NCBI GenBank assembly: GCA_017441265.1
Contig: JAFRYE010000055.1
Location: 1 to 53,637 of the forward strand
From: Lachnospiraceae bacterium
GTDB taxonomy: Bacteria > Bacillota > Clostridia > Lachnospirales > Lachnospiraceae
Direction of reading: 5' to 3'
DNA: 53,637 nucleotides
Below are positions 1 to 10,203 of the stretch, piece after piece (positions within the stretch are counted from its first letter, which is position 1; each line of letters begins with the position of its first letter). The notes beneath the pieces were generated by a model. That model ran no database searches and was not told the DNA's origin. It worked only from the letters and a program-made list of their open reading frames with translations. The translations under genes were made by a program, and so were the position numbers.

Positions 1-22
1 CCAGGATCAAACTCTCGTTAAA
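1..22 (-). rRNA. rrs: 16S ribosomal RNA, 5' tip only
   Basis: Only the first bases of the gene are inside the window; the rest lies beyond the left edge. Read on the minus strand, 15 to 1 is AGAGTTTGATCCTGG, the near-universal start of bacterial 16S rRNA. By analogy with E. coli numbering the mature 5' end falls near 22. It is transcribed away from oriC, as expected for an rRNA operon beside the origin, from the promoter at 322-350. Confidence 0.93.
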
Positions 23-315
23 ATGATTTAAGAAAGAACAACGTGAGAAATGCTTATGAGTTCCGCAAGCTCGCTTGCAGGAACGAATCAGCATTTCGAT
101 GTTGTGCGCCCGCGCACAACGAGTGAACGCAACGCGTTCACGAGTTGTTCTTTTTACCTCTGCTCATTCATCTACGCTAGCTTCTTTAAAAAGCCTTTGT
201 ATCCTGAAATTTACATTGTTAAAGTTCGCTTCTGTTGCCAGAAACTTCAAAACGAATTTCAAGGTTGTTTCACTGTTCGGTTTTCAAGGTTCCGTAATGC
301 TGTCCTCGCGACAGC
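23..315 (-). other. 16S rRNA leader (pre-rRNA 5' external spacer)
   Basis: This stretch between the rRNA promoter and the 16S 5' end has no convincing gene; short ORFs in it are not preceded by ribosome binding sites. Near its promoter-proximal end the minus strand carries CCTTGAAAACCGAACAG, of the TTGAAAACTGAAC type common upstream of Firmicutes rRNAs (antitermination/processing region). Closer to the 16S lie three consecutive hairpins: 60-84 (11 bp, one bulge), 101-120 (8 bp, loop CCCG) and 123-141 (8 bp, 3-nt loop). They may belong to processing stalks for RNase III; this role is inferred. Confidence 0.6.
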
Positions 316-321
316 TTGATT

Positions 322-350
322 AGAATATCACAAGCATTCGCGTATGTCAA
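322..350 (-). promoter_or_regulatory. rRNA operon promoter
   Basis: On the minus strand TTGACA (350-345) is followed after exactly 17 nt by TATTCT (327-322). A run of T/A upstream resembles an UP element. It points at the 16S gene about 300 nt downstream. The same arrangement, AGTG/GGTG directly before TTGACA, recurs at the tRNA-Lys promoter near 28.2 kb. Confidence 0.85.
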
Positions 351-386
351 CACCTTTTTTCAAAACTTTTTTGAGAAAGTTTTGAG

Positions 387-474
387 CGGAGAAAGAGGGA
401 TTTGAACCCTCGCGCCGGTTGCCCGACCTACACCCTTAGCAGGGGCGCCTCTTCAGCCTCTTGAGTATTTCTCC
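387..474 (-). tRNA. tRNA-Ser (anticodon GCT)
   Basis: The minus strand folds into a tRNA with acceptor stem GGAGAAA/TTTCTCC, discriminator G, T-loop GGTTCAAATCC, a long variable arm as expected for serine, and anticodon loop CTGCTAA giving anticodon GCT (codons AGC/AGU). The 3' CCA is not encoded. Length is 88 nt, normal for a class II tRNA. It lies between the gyrA terminator and the rRNA promoter and has its own promoter at 571-599. Confidence 0.96.
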
Positions 475-570
475 GAGCTGAAATCCCTGTCAAACATGAA
501 TTCCGCAAATTCCGCGCGAAGCGTTCTCCGACGTGGAAAAATCACCGCCGTAAAAGGTGGTGCATCAATT

Positions 571-599
571 ACTATATCAAACACGCATTTCTTTGTCAA
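571..599 (-). promoter_or_regulatory. Promoter of tRNA-Ser
   Basis: Minus-strand TTGACA (599-594), 17-nt spacer, TATAGT (576-571). The tRNA begins about 97 nt downstream. A GC-rich stem-loop (about 541-563) lies in the leader between promoter and tRNA. Confidence 0.8.
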
Positions 600-700
600 G
601 ACGTTTCTTCCCGAAAAATTGTAAGTTTTTTACGGGTAAACCTACGGGTTTTCACGGGTTTTGCGCAGTGGGAGAGCATACGGCCTTTTCGGTTATTTGA

Positions 701-711
701 TTCGGAAAATG
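701..711 (+). repeat. TTCGGAAAATG interspersed motif, copy 1
   Basis: Exact 11-mer in the gap between tRNA-Ser and gyrA, immediately outside the U-tract of the gyrA terminator. It forms an inverted pair with copy 2 across the terminator hairpin. Confidence 0.8.
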
Positions 712-714
712 AGC

Positions 715-749
715 GAAAAAAGCGGGCATCCGTTCACCCGGATGCCCGC
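715..749 (-). terminator. Intrinsic terminator of the gyrA transcription unit
   Basis: A perfect 11-bp stem GCGGGCATCCG/CGGATGCCCGC is followed on the minus strand by six T residues (721-716), 33 nt after the gyrA stop codon. It is bracketed by two inverted copies of the TTCGGAAAATG motif (701-711 and 769-779). Confidence 0.92.
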
Positions 750-768
750 CTGGCTGTCTTTTCGGTTT

Positions 769-779
769 CATTTTCCGAA
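769..779 (-). repeat. TTCGGAAAATG interspersed motif, copy 2
   Basis: Exact 11-mer in inverted orientation to copy 1, ending 2 nt from the gyrA stop codon. Confidence 0.8.
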
Positions 780-781
780 GA

Positions 782-3334
782 TCAGACTTCGTCCTGTCCT
801 TCTTCGGTGTCGTTCTCTGTGTCGGAACCGTCCTCGGATGCTTCCGCTGCCGGATCCTCATCGATGTATCCTTCGGTGCGGCAGACTTTCGCGAAGTTCG
901 CAACACGGATGTCGGCGTCGGCGTCGATGTTCATGCATTTGACGCCGGAGGTGTCACGGCCGATGATGCTGATATCCGATACCGCAATGCGGATCAGGAT
1001 TCCTTCGTTGGTGATCATGATGACATCGTCGTCCGGATCAACCATGCGCGCGCCGACGAGCGGACCGGATTTGTCGACCACCTTGTAGCAGCGGATACCC
1101 TTGCCGCCGCGATGATGGATCGTGAACTCGGAAGGCGACGTGCGCTTGCCGAAGCCATTTTCCGAAATGAAGAGAATGTGCTCGGCCTCGGAGGTGTCGA
1201 CCATGGACACGATCTCATCGTCCTCGGCGAGACGCATACCGAACACGCCCATACCGTTGCGGCCGGTCGCGCGTACGTCCTTCTCGGCGAAGCGGATTGC
1301 AAGACCCTTCTTCGTGATGAGCATCAGCTCGGCGTCGTCGACGGTCTTCTTGACTTCGATCAGCTGATCATCGTCGCGGAGCGAAACCGCAATGATGCCG
1401 ACCTTTCGGATGTTGGCAAATGCCTGCAGCTTCGTCTTCTTGATGATACCCTTGCGGGTCGCCATGAAGAGATAGCCGTCGTCGCCGATATCACGGATCG
1501 GAATGATCGCCGTCACGCGCTCGTCGGGCATGAGCTGGATCAGGTTGATGACCGCCACACCGCGTGCCGTGCGGGATGCCTCCGGAATATCGTATGCCTT
1601 CAGCCGGTAAACGCGGCCGAGGTTGGTGAAGAAGAGGAGATTGTGATGGTTGGTCGTCATCAGCAACCGCTCAATGAAATCCTCCTCGATCGTCTGCATT
1701 CCCTTGATTCCCAGACCGCCGCGCTTCTGCGTGCGGAACGCCTCAGGCGACATGCGCTTGATGTAACCCTTGCGGGACATCGCGATGATCGTGGCGTCGT
1801 CCGGGATCAGATCCTCTGCGTCAAAATCGAACTCATCGTATCCGATGGACGTGCGGCGGTCATCGCCGTAGCGGTCGCGGATCACGGTGATCTCGGTCTT
1901 GATGACGCGGAGAAGCTCTTTCTCATCCGAGAGGATCAGGCGGTACTCGGCAATCTTCGCCTCGAGTGCCGCGAACTCTTCCTCGAGCTTGCTGCGCTCC
2001 AAGCCGGTGAGCTGGCGGAGACGCATATCCACAATGGCCTGTGCCTGTACGTCGTCAAATTCGAAGCGCTCCATCAGGCGCTGCTTTGCCTCGGGCGTCG
2101 TCTTCGAAGAGCGGATGATCGCGATGACCTCGTCGATGAAATCGAGAGCCTTGAGCAGAGCCTCCATGATGTGCTCGCGCTCCTCGGCCTTGTTGAGGTC
2201 GTACTTCGTGCGTCTCGTGACGACTTCTTCCTGGTGCAGGAGATAGTAGGTGAGCATTTGCAGAAGATTCAGCACCTTCGGCTCGTTGTTCACCAGCGCA
2301 AGCATGATCACGCCGTAGGTATCCTGCAATTGTGTGTGCTTGTAGAGATGGTTCAATACGACCGTCGGATTGGCTTCCTTCTTGAGCTCAATGACGATGC
2401 GCATACCCTTCTGATCGGACTCGTCGCGAAGATCGGTGATTCCCTCGATCTTCTTGTCCTTGTGCAGCTCTCCGATCTTTTCCACAAGGCGGGCCTTGTT
2501 TACAAGGTACGGAAGCTCCGTCACGATGATCCGGTGCTTGCCGTTTTCCATCGGCTCGATCGTGGAGACCGCGCGCACGCGGATCTTGCCGCGACCGGTG
2601 CGGTACGCTTCCTCGATACCGCGGGTTCCGAGGATCTGCGCTCCGGTCGGAAAATCCGGTCCCTTGATGATGCGCATGATATCCTCGATCGTCGTCTCAT
2701 TGCCTTCGATCTTATCGTCAATGATGCGAACCACCGCGTCGATGGTCTCGCGAAGGTTATGCGGCGGAATGTTCGTCGCCATACCTACGGCGATACCGGT
2801 GGTACCGTTTACCAGGAGGTTCGGATAGCGGGCGGGCAGTACCGCCGGCTCCTTCTCCGTGTCATCGAAGTTCGGCAGCATATCCACGGTATCTTTGTTG
2901 ATATCCGCGAGCATCTCAACGGAAATTTTGGATAACCGCGCCTCGGTGTATCGCATTGCAGCTGCGCCGTCGCCGTCCACGGAACCGAAGTTTCCGTGAC
3001 CGTCCACGAGCGGGTAGCGGGTGTTCCAGTCCTGCGCCAGATAAACCAACGCGCCGTAGATGGAACTGTCGCCGTGCGGATGGTATTTACCCATCGTATC
3101 ACCGACGATACGCGCGCACTTACGATGCGGCTTATCGGGGCCGTTGTTCAGCTCATTCATCGCGTGCAGGATACGTCTCTGCACCGGCTTCAAACCGTCG
3201 CGCACGTCCGGAAGGGCGCGGGCAGCGATGACGGACATTGCGTATTCGACGAAGGATTTCTCCATCATTTTCCGAAGATCGACATCATCGATCTTGTCAA
3301 ATATATGCTCGTCCATTACATTGAAATCATCCAT
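782..3334 (-). CDS. gyrA: DNA gyrase subunit A
   Basis: Breakage-reunion subunit of DNA gyrase, which with GyrB introduces negative supercoils using ATP. The 850-residue length is normal. The start is set by GAGG placed 7 nt before ATG. Visible features are the quinolone-determining helix [14 protein letters not shown] (88-101), the catalytic tyrosine Y129 in [10 protein letters not shown], and the GyrA box KRGGLGIKG in the C-terminal beta-pinwheel, which identifies gyrase rather than ParC. The C terminus is a strongly acidic Asp/Glu tail of about 25 residues. At the position equivalent to E. coli Asp87 the protein has Gly94, while the Ser83 equivalent (Ser90) is kept. Two copies of the TTCGGAAAATG motif lie in the coding sequence, in different reading frames. 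It is the last gene of the dnaA-to-gyrA run. Confidence 0.99.
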   Translation of the reverse strand: MDDFNVMDEHIFDKIDDVDLRKMMEKSFVEYAMSVIAARALPDVRDGLKPVQRRILHAMNELNNGPDKPHRKCARIVGDTMGKYHPHGDSSIYGALVYLAQDWNTRYPLVDGHGNFGSVDGDGAAAMRYTEARLSKISVEMLADINKDTVDMLPNFDDTEKEPAVLPARYPNLLVNGTTGIAVGMATNIPPHNLRETIDAVVRIIDDKIEGNETTIEDIMRIIKGPDFPTGAQILGTRGIEEAYRTGRGKIRVRAVSTIEPMENGKHRIIVTELPYLVNKARLVEKIGELHKDKKIEGITDLRDESDQKGMRIVIELKKEANPTVVLNHLYKHTQLQDTYGVIMLALVNNEPKVLNLLQMLTYYLLHQEEVVTRRTKYDLNKAEEREHIMEALLKALDFIDEVIAIIRSSKTTPEAKQRLMERFEFDDVQAQAIVDMRLRQLTGLERSKLEEEFAALEAKIAEYRLILSDEKELLRVIKTEITVIRDRYGDDRRTSIGYDEFDFDAEDLIPDDATIIAMSRKGYIKRMSPEAFRTQKRGGLGIKGMQTIEEDFIERLLMTTNHHNLLFFTNLGRVYRLKAYDIPEASRTARGVAVINLIQLMPDERVTAIIPIRDIGDDGYLFMATRKGIIKKTKLQAFANIRKVGIIAVSLRDDDQLIEVKKTVDDAELMLITKKGLAIRFAEKDVRATGRNGMGVFGMRLAEDDEIVSMVDTSEAEHILFISENGFGKRTSPSEFTIHHRGGKGIRCYKVVDKSGPLVGARMVDPDDDVIMITNEGILIRIAVSDISIIGRDTSGVKCMNIDADADIRVANFAKVCRTEGYIDEDPAAEASEDGSDTENDTEEGQDEV
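1156..1166 (-). repeat. TTCGGAAAATG motif, copy 3 (inside gyrA)
   Basis: Exact 11-mer. In gyrA it is read with frame TCG-GAA-AAT-G, encoding Ser-Glu-Asn-Gly. Confidence 0.8.
3266..3276 (-). repeat. TTCGGAAAATG motif, copy 4 (inside gyrA)
   Basis: Exact 11-mer near the 5' end of gyrA. It is read in a different frame from copy 3: CTT-CGG-AAA-ATG, encoding Leu-Arg-Lys-Met. Confidence 0.8.
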
Positions 3335-3652
3335 GTGTTGTCCTCGTTAGTAAAATGATCTTGCTATCTTTCAACAATTCTGAAAAAGTTTTCGAATCGT
3401 TTCTGAAATGCGCATTCGGTTCTCAAGGGTTCAACGCCCATTCGCAAAAAACGACCTTTTGCAAATGGGTTTCCTGCTGATACATTTTCGAACCATTCGC
3501 AAAAAACGACTTTGATGAAATACGGGTTGTCGTTTTTTGCTCATGTGGCCGCGGTGATAGTCATCACCGTGGCCATGCGCGCATCGCTCCCGATGTTTGA
3601 AAGCAAGCTTTCACATCGGTTTGCGCTGTGCACATTTGGTTCGAAAATCACC
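3335..3652 (-). other. Structured gyrB-gyrA intergenic region
   Basis: No gene is visible in these 318 nt, but secondary structure is dense. Going from gyrB toward gyrA there is a stem-loop at about 3590-3619, one at 3547-3574 (11 bp with one G-U), a perfect 12-bp stem at 3499-3510/3529-3540, and a stem at 3438-3470 (13 bp with one G-U). CATTCGCAAAAAACGAC occurs twice as an exact 17-nt direct repeat (3439-3455 and 3494-3510). No clear promoter or U-tract terminator was found. A role in gyrA expression is an inference. Confidence 0.5.
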
Positions 3653-5641
<1,989 letters not shown>

Positions 5642-5653
5642 TCAAAACTTGCA

Positions 5654-6745
5654 CTACGGAATCGCTTTCGCCTCCACAGTGCCTTTTTTTACAAGATAAA
5701 TGCTGTCCTCCGAAGATCTGCGGAGAACAAACTCCTCCATTCCGGTACATGTGACGATCGTCTGAAGATTGTCGATCTCGGAGAGAAGCTGCAGCTGCCT
5801 GCTGCGGTCAAGCTCCGAAAGCACATCGTCGAGCAGAAGCACCGGCGCCTCGCCCGCGCGCTCGCGCACAAGCTCGATCTCCGCCAGTTTCAGGGCAAGC
5901 GCCGCCGTCCGCTGCTGACCCTGAGAACCGTACAGCCGGACATTCCGGTCATTTACCGAAAAATCAACATCGTCCCGATGAGGACCGACCCCCGTCGATT
6001 TCATAAACAGATCATGCTCGAAATTCCGCGCAAGCTTGTCTTCATAATCGTCGATTGACACGTTCGGTGCGTACTCCATCGTGAGCGTTTCTTTGTCACC
6101 GCTTAAGCTTCCGTGCTTTTTCGTGACGACGGGCAGAAGATCCCGGATCAACGCCTCCCGCCTTCGTATGATCTCCCTGCCGTATCGAACAAGCTGCTCA
6201 TCCCACACAAAAAGCGTGTCGCGCAGCGAGAGATTTCCCGAAATCTGCTTCAAAAGATTATTTCTCTGAACAAGAACCTTGTTGTAATTGATTAGGTTGC
6301 TGCAGTACACAGGGTCCATCTGGCACAGTTCCATGTCAAGAAACCGCCGCCGCTCCGAAGGTCCGCTCTTCATCATTGCAAGATCGTCGGGGCAGAAGGA
6401 GATCACATGAAGCAAACCGAGCAACTCCGCGCTCCGCCGGATCGGAATCTCATCGATGGCGATACCCTTCGGCTTGTTCCGCCGCAAATGCATATCGACG
6501 CGGTGCGGAACGTTGTGACTCACGATGCGCGTGCCGATGTGCGCCTCATCGCAGCCGAACCGGATCAATTCCTTGTCCTTAGCGCCGCGAAACGCCCGCG
6601 TCGTCGCCGAGAGGCAGATGGCCTCTAAAAGATTTGTCTTTCCCTGGGCGTTGTCGCCGTATAAAAGATTGACTCCTTCGGAAAATGAGATCGTCAACGA
6701 TCCGTAATTTCGAAAATCATTTAATTGTAACTGCCGAATCAGCAT
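5654..6745 (-). CDS. recF: DNA replication and repair protein RecF
   Basis: SMC-like ATPase that helps load RecA at single-strand gaps. Its 363 residues match the family. Walker A is GDNAQGKTN (30-38), the ABC signature is SQGQQRTAAL, and Walker B is LLLDDVLSELD. The start ATG directly follows the TAA stop of yaaA (TAAATG), so translation is probably coupled. An exact copy of the TTCGGAAAATG motif lies in codons 20-23 (Ser-Phe-Ser-Glu), in yet another frame relative to the motif. Confidence 0.98.
   Translation of the reverse strand: MLIRQLQLNDFRNYGSLTISFSEGVNLLYGDNAQGKTNLLEAICLSATTRAFRGAKDKELIRFGCDEAHIGTRIVSHNVPHRVDMHLRRNKPKGIAIDEIPIRRSAELLGLLHVISFCPDDLAMMKSGPSERRRFLDMELCQMDPVYCSNLINYNKVLVQRNNLLKQISGNLSLRDTLFVWDEQLVRYGREIIRRREALIRDLLPVVTKKHGSLSGDKETLTMEYAPNVSIDDYEDKLARNFEHDLFMKSTGVGPHRDDVDFSVNDRNVRLYGSQGQQRTAALALKLAEIELVRERAGEAPVLLLDDVLSELDRSRQLQLLSEIDNLQTIVTCTGMEEFVLRRSSEDSIYLVKKGTVEAKAIP
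6677..6687 (+). repeat. TTCGGAAAATG motif, copy 5 (inside recF)
   Basis: Exact 11-mer antisense to recF. Its reverse complement is read TCA-TTT-TCC-GAA. Confidence 0.8.
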
Positions 6746-6967
6746 TTAACTCCGATCCTGTTTCGATGCGACAACACACTCTTGATTCTTATAAGCAAAT
6801 TTGTCGCCGGGATACAGTTTCCGTCCGCGGCGCGTGTCCACCTCGCCGTTGACCGTCACCAGACCGTCGACGATCACGTCCTTCGCCTCGGCTCCGGACT
6901 CCACGAGGCCGGCCAGCTTCATCGCCTGGCCGAGCTTGATAAATTCATCTCTGATCGTAATAGTCAT
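6746..6967 (-). CDS. yaaA: YaaA-type S4-domain RNA-binding protein
   Basis: Small 73-residue protein made almost entirely of an S4 fold: FIKLGQAMKLAGL, then GAEAKDVIVDGLVTVNGEV and a basic RRGRKL segment. It is the conserved partner located between dnaN and recF in Firmicutes. S4 domains bind structured RNA, and a ribosome-related role is reported for the family, but the exact function here is not shown by sequence. Its stop abuts the recF start, and only 18 nt separate it from the dnaN stop. Confidence 0.93.
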   Translation of the reverse strand: MTITIRDEFIKLGQAMKLAGLVESGAEAKDVIVDGLVTVNGEVDTRRGRKLYPGDKFAYKNQECVVASKQDRS

Positions 6968-6985
6968 AAAATCACTCCGAACATA

Positions 6986-8092
6986 TTAGCGGTTGCTGAA
7001 CGTAACCGGAAGCAGCATGTAAATGTACGAATCATCCTCCGCACGAAGGAAGCAGGGATTTTTCGCATTGTGCATATAAAGAGTAACCGTCTCGTCGTCG
7101 ATCACGCGAAGAATGTCAAGCAAGAACTTCGGTGTGAAACCGATGCGGAAGTTGTCGCCGTCGCTCTCCGCCATGATCTCCTCATCCATGCTTCCGAGCT
7201 GGGAGCTGATGCTGATCTCGATGTAGTTATCGAAGATATCGACGATCAACGGTTTCTTGTCGGATTCCTTCACAAACAGGCTCGCACGGTCGACGCAGTC
7301 GATCAGCTCGCGCTTGTTGAGCGTAACCTTTGTGTTGCATTCCGAGTTGATGATCGAATCGATCGGATAGTATCTTCCGTCGATCAGGCGGGAATGTACG
7401 ATCGTATTCTCGAATTTGAAAATGATATTTCTCTCCTCGAAGCTGATCTCCACCGTCTTCTCCATGTCGCCCGGCAGGATCTTGCCGATCTCCGAGAGGG
7501 ACTTGCCGGGAACAATCACGCTGCGCTTCTCGTACGCATTCTTCAATTCCACGTTGCGGATGCTCACGCGATAGCCGTCGAGGGCCGTAACGCGAAGACG
7601 GTTGCCGTCGATCTCGAAATGCTCACCGGTCATCAAAACGTTCGACTCCGTGTCGCTGATTGCAAAGATCGTCTGGCGGATGATCTCCTTTAAGGTAAAC
7701 TGCGAAATTACAACCGGCTCTCCGCCGTCAAACGGCAGCGGCTTCGGAAACTCTTCGCCGGACTCACCGCGAAGGTCGAATTTCACTTTGCCGCAGACAA
7801 TCTTCGCACCGAAGGTTTCGTCCGTCGTGATCACGACGTCGTTCGGAGGAAGCTTGCGGATCAGATCCGAGAACATCTTTGCATTCAGGGCGATGCTGCC
7901 GACGCGGTTGACCGTTGCCGGCACCAGGGTCTCGATGCAGAAATCGTTGTCATTTGCCGTGAGGCGGATCGCATTGTCTTCCGTCTCGATCAAAATGCAC
8001 TCAAGCACCGGATAGGACGTCTTCGAGGGGACGGCCTTGAGAACCGTGTTGACGGCTCCGATCAATACTTGCTGGCTTACGATGATTTCCAT
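6986..8092 (-). CDS. dnaN: DNA polymerase III subunit beta (sliding clamp)
   Basis: Processivity clamp for DNA polymerase III; the homodimer encircles DNA. The 368 residues show the three-fold clamp architecture, beginning MEIIVSQQVLIGAVNTVLKA and ending in the conserved LLPVTFSNR-type tail (the MPMR-like region of other clamps). AGGAAAGG lies 7 nt before the chosen ATG; a TTG two codons upstream is in frame but poorly spaced. It lies downstream of oriC in the dnaA-oriC-dnaN order. Confidence 0.98.
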   Translation of the reverse strand: MEIIVSQQVLIGAVNTVLKAVPSKTSYPVLECILIETEDNAIRLTANDNDFCIETLVPATVNRVGSIALNAKMFSDLIRKLPPNDVVITTDETFGAKIVCGKVKFDLRGESGEEFPKPLPFDGGEPVVISQFTLKEIIRQTIFAISDTESNVLMTGEHFEIDGNRLRVTALDGYRVSIRNVELKNAYEKRSVIVPGKSLSEIGKILPGDMEKTVEISFEERNIIFKFENTIVHSRLIDGRYYPIDSIINSECNTKVTLNKRELIDCVDRASLFVKESDKKPLIVDIFDNYIEISISSQLGSMDEEIMAESDGDNFRIGFTPKFLLDILRVIDDETVTLYMHNAKNPCFLRAEDDSYIYMLLPVTFSNR

Positions 8093-8164
8093 AAACAATC
8101 CTTTCCTGAAAACGAGGTTTTCATAGCGATGTGGGTCATTTTCCGTAGAGAAATGACAGAATAG

Positions 8165-8217
8165 ATTAAGTCAAATAAAAACAGTAGTTATAATAGGGGC
8201 TGTGGAATTGTGGATAA
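8165..8217 (-). promoter_or_regulatory. Origin unwinding element with DnaA-trio
   Basis: On the minus strand a perfect DnaA box (8217-8209) and a second half-box TTCCACA are followed by GCCCC, then the triplets CTA-TTA-TAA-CTA-CTG (8196-8182), then a T/A-rich tract. The order box, GC clamp, trio, A/T tract matches the basal unwinding system described in B. subtilis downstream of dnaA. The DnaA-trio is where DnaA binds single-stranded DNA during opening. The functional call is by analogy. Confidence 0.75.
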
Positions 8218-8313
8218 GCGCCGTGAGCGCCCGAACTTCGTGTGTTTCCGGCTTGGATAGCCTTGTCGGAAGATTTCGGATGAAACGAAGATATCAAAAG
8301 CGGTCCGGCATTG

Positions 8314-8324
8314 TTCGGAAAATG
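8314..8324 (+). repeat. TTCGGAAAATG motif, copy 6 (in oriC)
   Basis: Exact 11-mer in non-coding origin DNA, between the two DnaA-box groups. Confidence 0.8.
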
Positions 8325-8464
8325 AACTTTCCGGTGAGAAAAATCCATCCCAAAGCAAACAGGCTTATCCACGAACGGTAAAAAGCAGTATCAACGAAAT
8401 GTTGAAAGGTTATCTACCGGATTTATAGGGTTATCCACAGATTTATCAACAATCCGGGAGACGA

Positions 8465-9835
8465 TCAGTGGTCTTCCGGGTCGATTTTCTTCTTTAAGAT
8501 ATCGATGGTGTTGGCGAACAGGTCGTCCTTCTTGATATCCTCGATAACTTTGTTGTACGCATAATACACGGTGGAGTGATCGCGGTTTCCGATGAGCGTA
8601 CCGATCTCGTCGAAAGAGAGAGACGTGAGTTCGCGGCAAAGGTACATCGCTACCTGGCGGGGATATGCGATACCGCGGCTCTTGATCTTCGAGCGGATCT
8701 GTTCGGATGTGATCTCGTAATGCTCGGCAACGACGTTGAGGATCAGATCCGGGGTGATCGTCTTCTTGGCATTCGGAGAGATGACATCCTTGAGAGCTTC
8801 CTGAGCAAGCTCTAATGTGATTGGTTTTCTCTGCAGGCGGCTCATGGAGACGACCTTTGTGAGTGCGCCCTCCAGAACACGGATATTCGAGTTGATATTG
8901 CGTGCGATGTATTCCAAAACGTCGTCGTAGATCGGAACGGGATTGATCTTGTTCTTCTCGCGGAGGATGGCAACGCGCGTCTCATAGGACGGCGGCTGCA
9001 CATCGACGGTAAGGCCCCATTCGAAGCGGGAGCGCATGCGCTCGTCGAGAATGCGGAGATCTTTCGGGTTTTTATCGGAGGAGATCACGACCTGACGACC
9101 GGAATCCTTCAGCGCGTTAAAGGTGTTGAAGAACTCTTCCTGTGTCTGTTCCTTTCCTTCGATGAACTGGATATCGTCGATGAGGAGAATGTCATTCGAG
9201 CGGTATTTCTCGCGGAAGGCTTCGGTGTTACCGCCACCGCGGATCGAGGTGATCAGATCGTTGGTGAAGGTCTCGCTGGTGACGTAGAGAACTTTGCGGT
9301 AAGGCTCGTTCTGAAGGATGTAGTTGGCAATAGCGTACATAAGATGCGTCTTGCCGAGTCCGGATCCGCCGTAGATAAAGAGCGGATTGTAGATCTCACC
9401 CGGCTGCTCAGCCACTGCAAGAGCGGCTGCGTGAGCGAGATTGTTATTGTCGCCGACGATGAAATTATCAAAAGTATATTTGTTCAGAAGATTGCCGTGC
9501 GCAAGGTTGGTGTCCGGCTTCGTCTGTTTCTTGCGTTCCTCCTCAAGGTGCAAAACCTGGGAGCGGAGGATAAAGCGAAGTTCAAACTCATATTCGGAGC
9601 CGAGAAGCTCCATGATGGAGGTGCGCAGGAATTGACCGTATTTTCCCTGGACAAAGGAGAGTGTGCTGGAATTGATCGGTTCTTCAGCGACGATCGTGAG
9701 AATGTTGTCTTCCACATCGTAGAAGTTCAGAGCGACCAGCCAGGTGTTATATGATACATTGGAAATATTATAATCGGTTTTCGTCAGTTCCAAAATTCGG
9801 GACCAGTTCTCTTCCAAAACCTGTTTAGAATACAT
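8465..9835 (-). CDS. dnaA: Chromosomal replication initiator protein DnaA
   Basis: AAA+ initiator that binds DnaA boxes and opens oriC. The start MYSKQVLEENW is chosen because CTGGAGG lies 8 nt upstream; the open frame extends 31 codons further without a ribosome site. Domain I covers about 1-85 and a linker follows. The AAA+ domain has Walker A GGSGLGKT (156-163) and Walker B ILLIDD (216-221). C-terminal domain IV has the DnaA signature RDHSTVYYAYNKV near 418-430. Length, 456 residues, is typical. It is transcribed from the promoter at 9932-9960 through oriC toward dnaN. Confidence 0.99.
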   Translation of the reverse strand: MYSKQVLEENWSRILELTKTDYNISNVSYNTWLVALNFYDVEDNILTIVAEEPINSSTLSFVQGKYGQFLRTSIMELLGSEYEFELRFILRSQVLHLEEERKKQTKPDTNLAHGNLLNKYTFDNFIVGDNNNLAHAAALAVAEQPGEIYNPLFIYGGSGLGKTHLMYAIANYILQNEPYRKVLYVTSETFTNDLITSIRGGGNTEAFREKYRSNDILLIDDIQFIEGKEQTQEEFFNTFNALKDSGRQVVISSDKNPKDLRILDERMRSRFEWGLTVDVQPPSYETRVAILREKNKINPVPIYDDVLEYIARNINSNIRVLEGALTKVVSMSRLQRKPITLELAQEALKDVISPNAKKTITPDLILNVVAEHYEITSEQIRSKIKSRGIAYPRQVAMYLCRELTSLSFDEIGTLIGNRDHSTVYYAYNKVIEDIKKDDLFANTIDILKKKIDPEDH

Positions 9836-9931
9836 ATTGTAAACCTCCAGAGGCGTAAACAGCGACTTTCTCGTCTTTAACCCTATATTTTGTGGTAGAT
9901 GAGAAATAAAGGCCAAAATCGGCCACAATTT

Positions 9932-9960
9932 ATTATACTATAACCGGGGCATTTTAGCAA
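9932..9960 (-). promoter_or_regulatory. Promoter of dnaA
   Basis: Minus-strand TTGCTA (9960-9955), 17-nt spacer, TATAAT (9937-9932). About 97 nt lie between it and the dnaA start, including a small GGCC...GGCC hairpin (9911-9924). No DnaA box was seen in this gap. Confidence 0.82.
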
Positions 9961-10085
9961 GAAAAAAACACTGTATATTTTAATAAGGAAAGAACAAAAA
10001 TAGTTTTCCGGGGAATTCTCTGCAGGGTAAGTCGTAATCCGGATCGGAGACGTTTCGAAAAGCCCGGAAGGATCGCCCGCGAAAC

Positions 10086-10096
10086 TTCGGAAAATG
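10086..10096 (+). repeat. TTCGGAAAATG motif, copy 7 (dnaA-rpmH gap)
   Basis: Exact 11-mer in the intergenic region between the divergent dnaA and rpmH, upstream of the rpmH promoter. Confidence 0.8.
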
Positions 10097-10119
10097 CGGC
10101 CTGCCGCGGAAATTTCTTC

Positions 10120-10148
10120 TTGACGGCAAAAACCAAAATCACTATAAT
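10120..10148 (+). promoter_or_regulatory. Promoter of the rpmH operon
   Basis: TTGACG, 17-nt spacer, perfect TATAAT. It precedes rpmH by about 55 nt and is the only strong promoter seen before the long plus-strand run to rsmG. Confidence 0.87.
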
Positions 10149-10203
10149 AGGTGTCGCAGTATGCCCAAAATGGGTAAATAGGGTAAGAAGGAGGACAGGC
10201 CAT

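Larger units (their letters stand above)
8161..8451. other. oriC: Chromosome replication origin oriC (DnaA-box cluster)
   Basis: Non-coding region between dnaN and dnaA with several DnaA boxes. Perfect TTATCCACA occurs at 8217-8209 (minus) and 8431-8439 (plus). One-mismatch boxes are TTATCCACG at 8365-8373 and TTATCAACA at 8443-8451; a weaker TTATCTACC lies at 8410-8418. Position, the dnaA-dnaN flanks and divergent gene orientation all agree with a Firmicutes origin. The region also holds motif copy 6 (8314-8324), and a 9-mer core lies just outside at 8137-8145. Confidence 0.92.

Noticed and set aside
50-323. Two overlapping short plus-strand frames in the rRNA leader
   Set aside because: They lie antisense to the pre-rRNA leader with hairpins and promoter; no ribosome sites and no protein-like composition.
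1112-2935. 607-codon open frame antisense to gyrA
   Set aside because: Complementary to the conserved gyrA coding region, no ribosome site, and no recognisable domain. Long antisense frames are common opposite codon-biased genes.
8166-8372. 68-codon minus-strand frame in oriC
   Set aside because: It overlaps the DnaA boxes and unwinding element and has no ribosome site.
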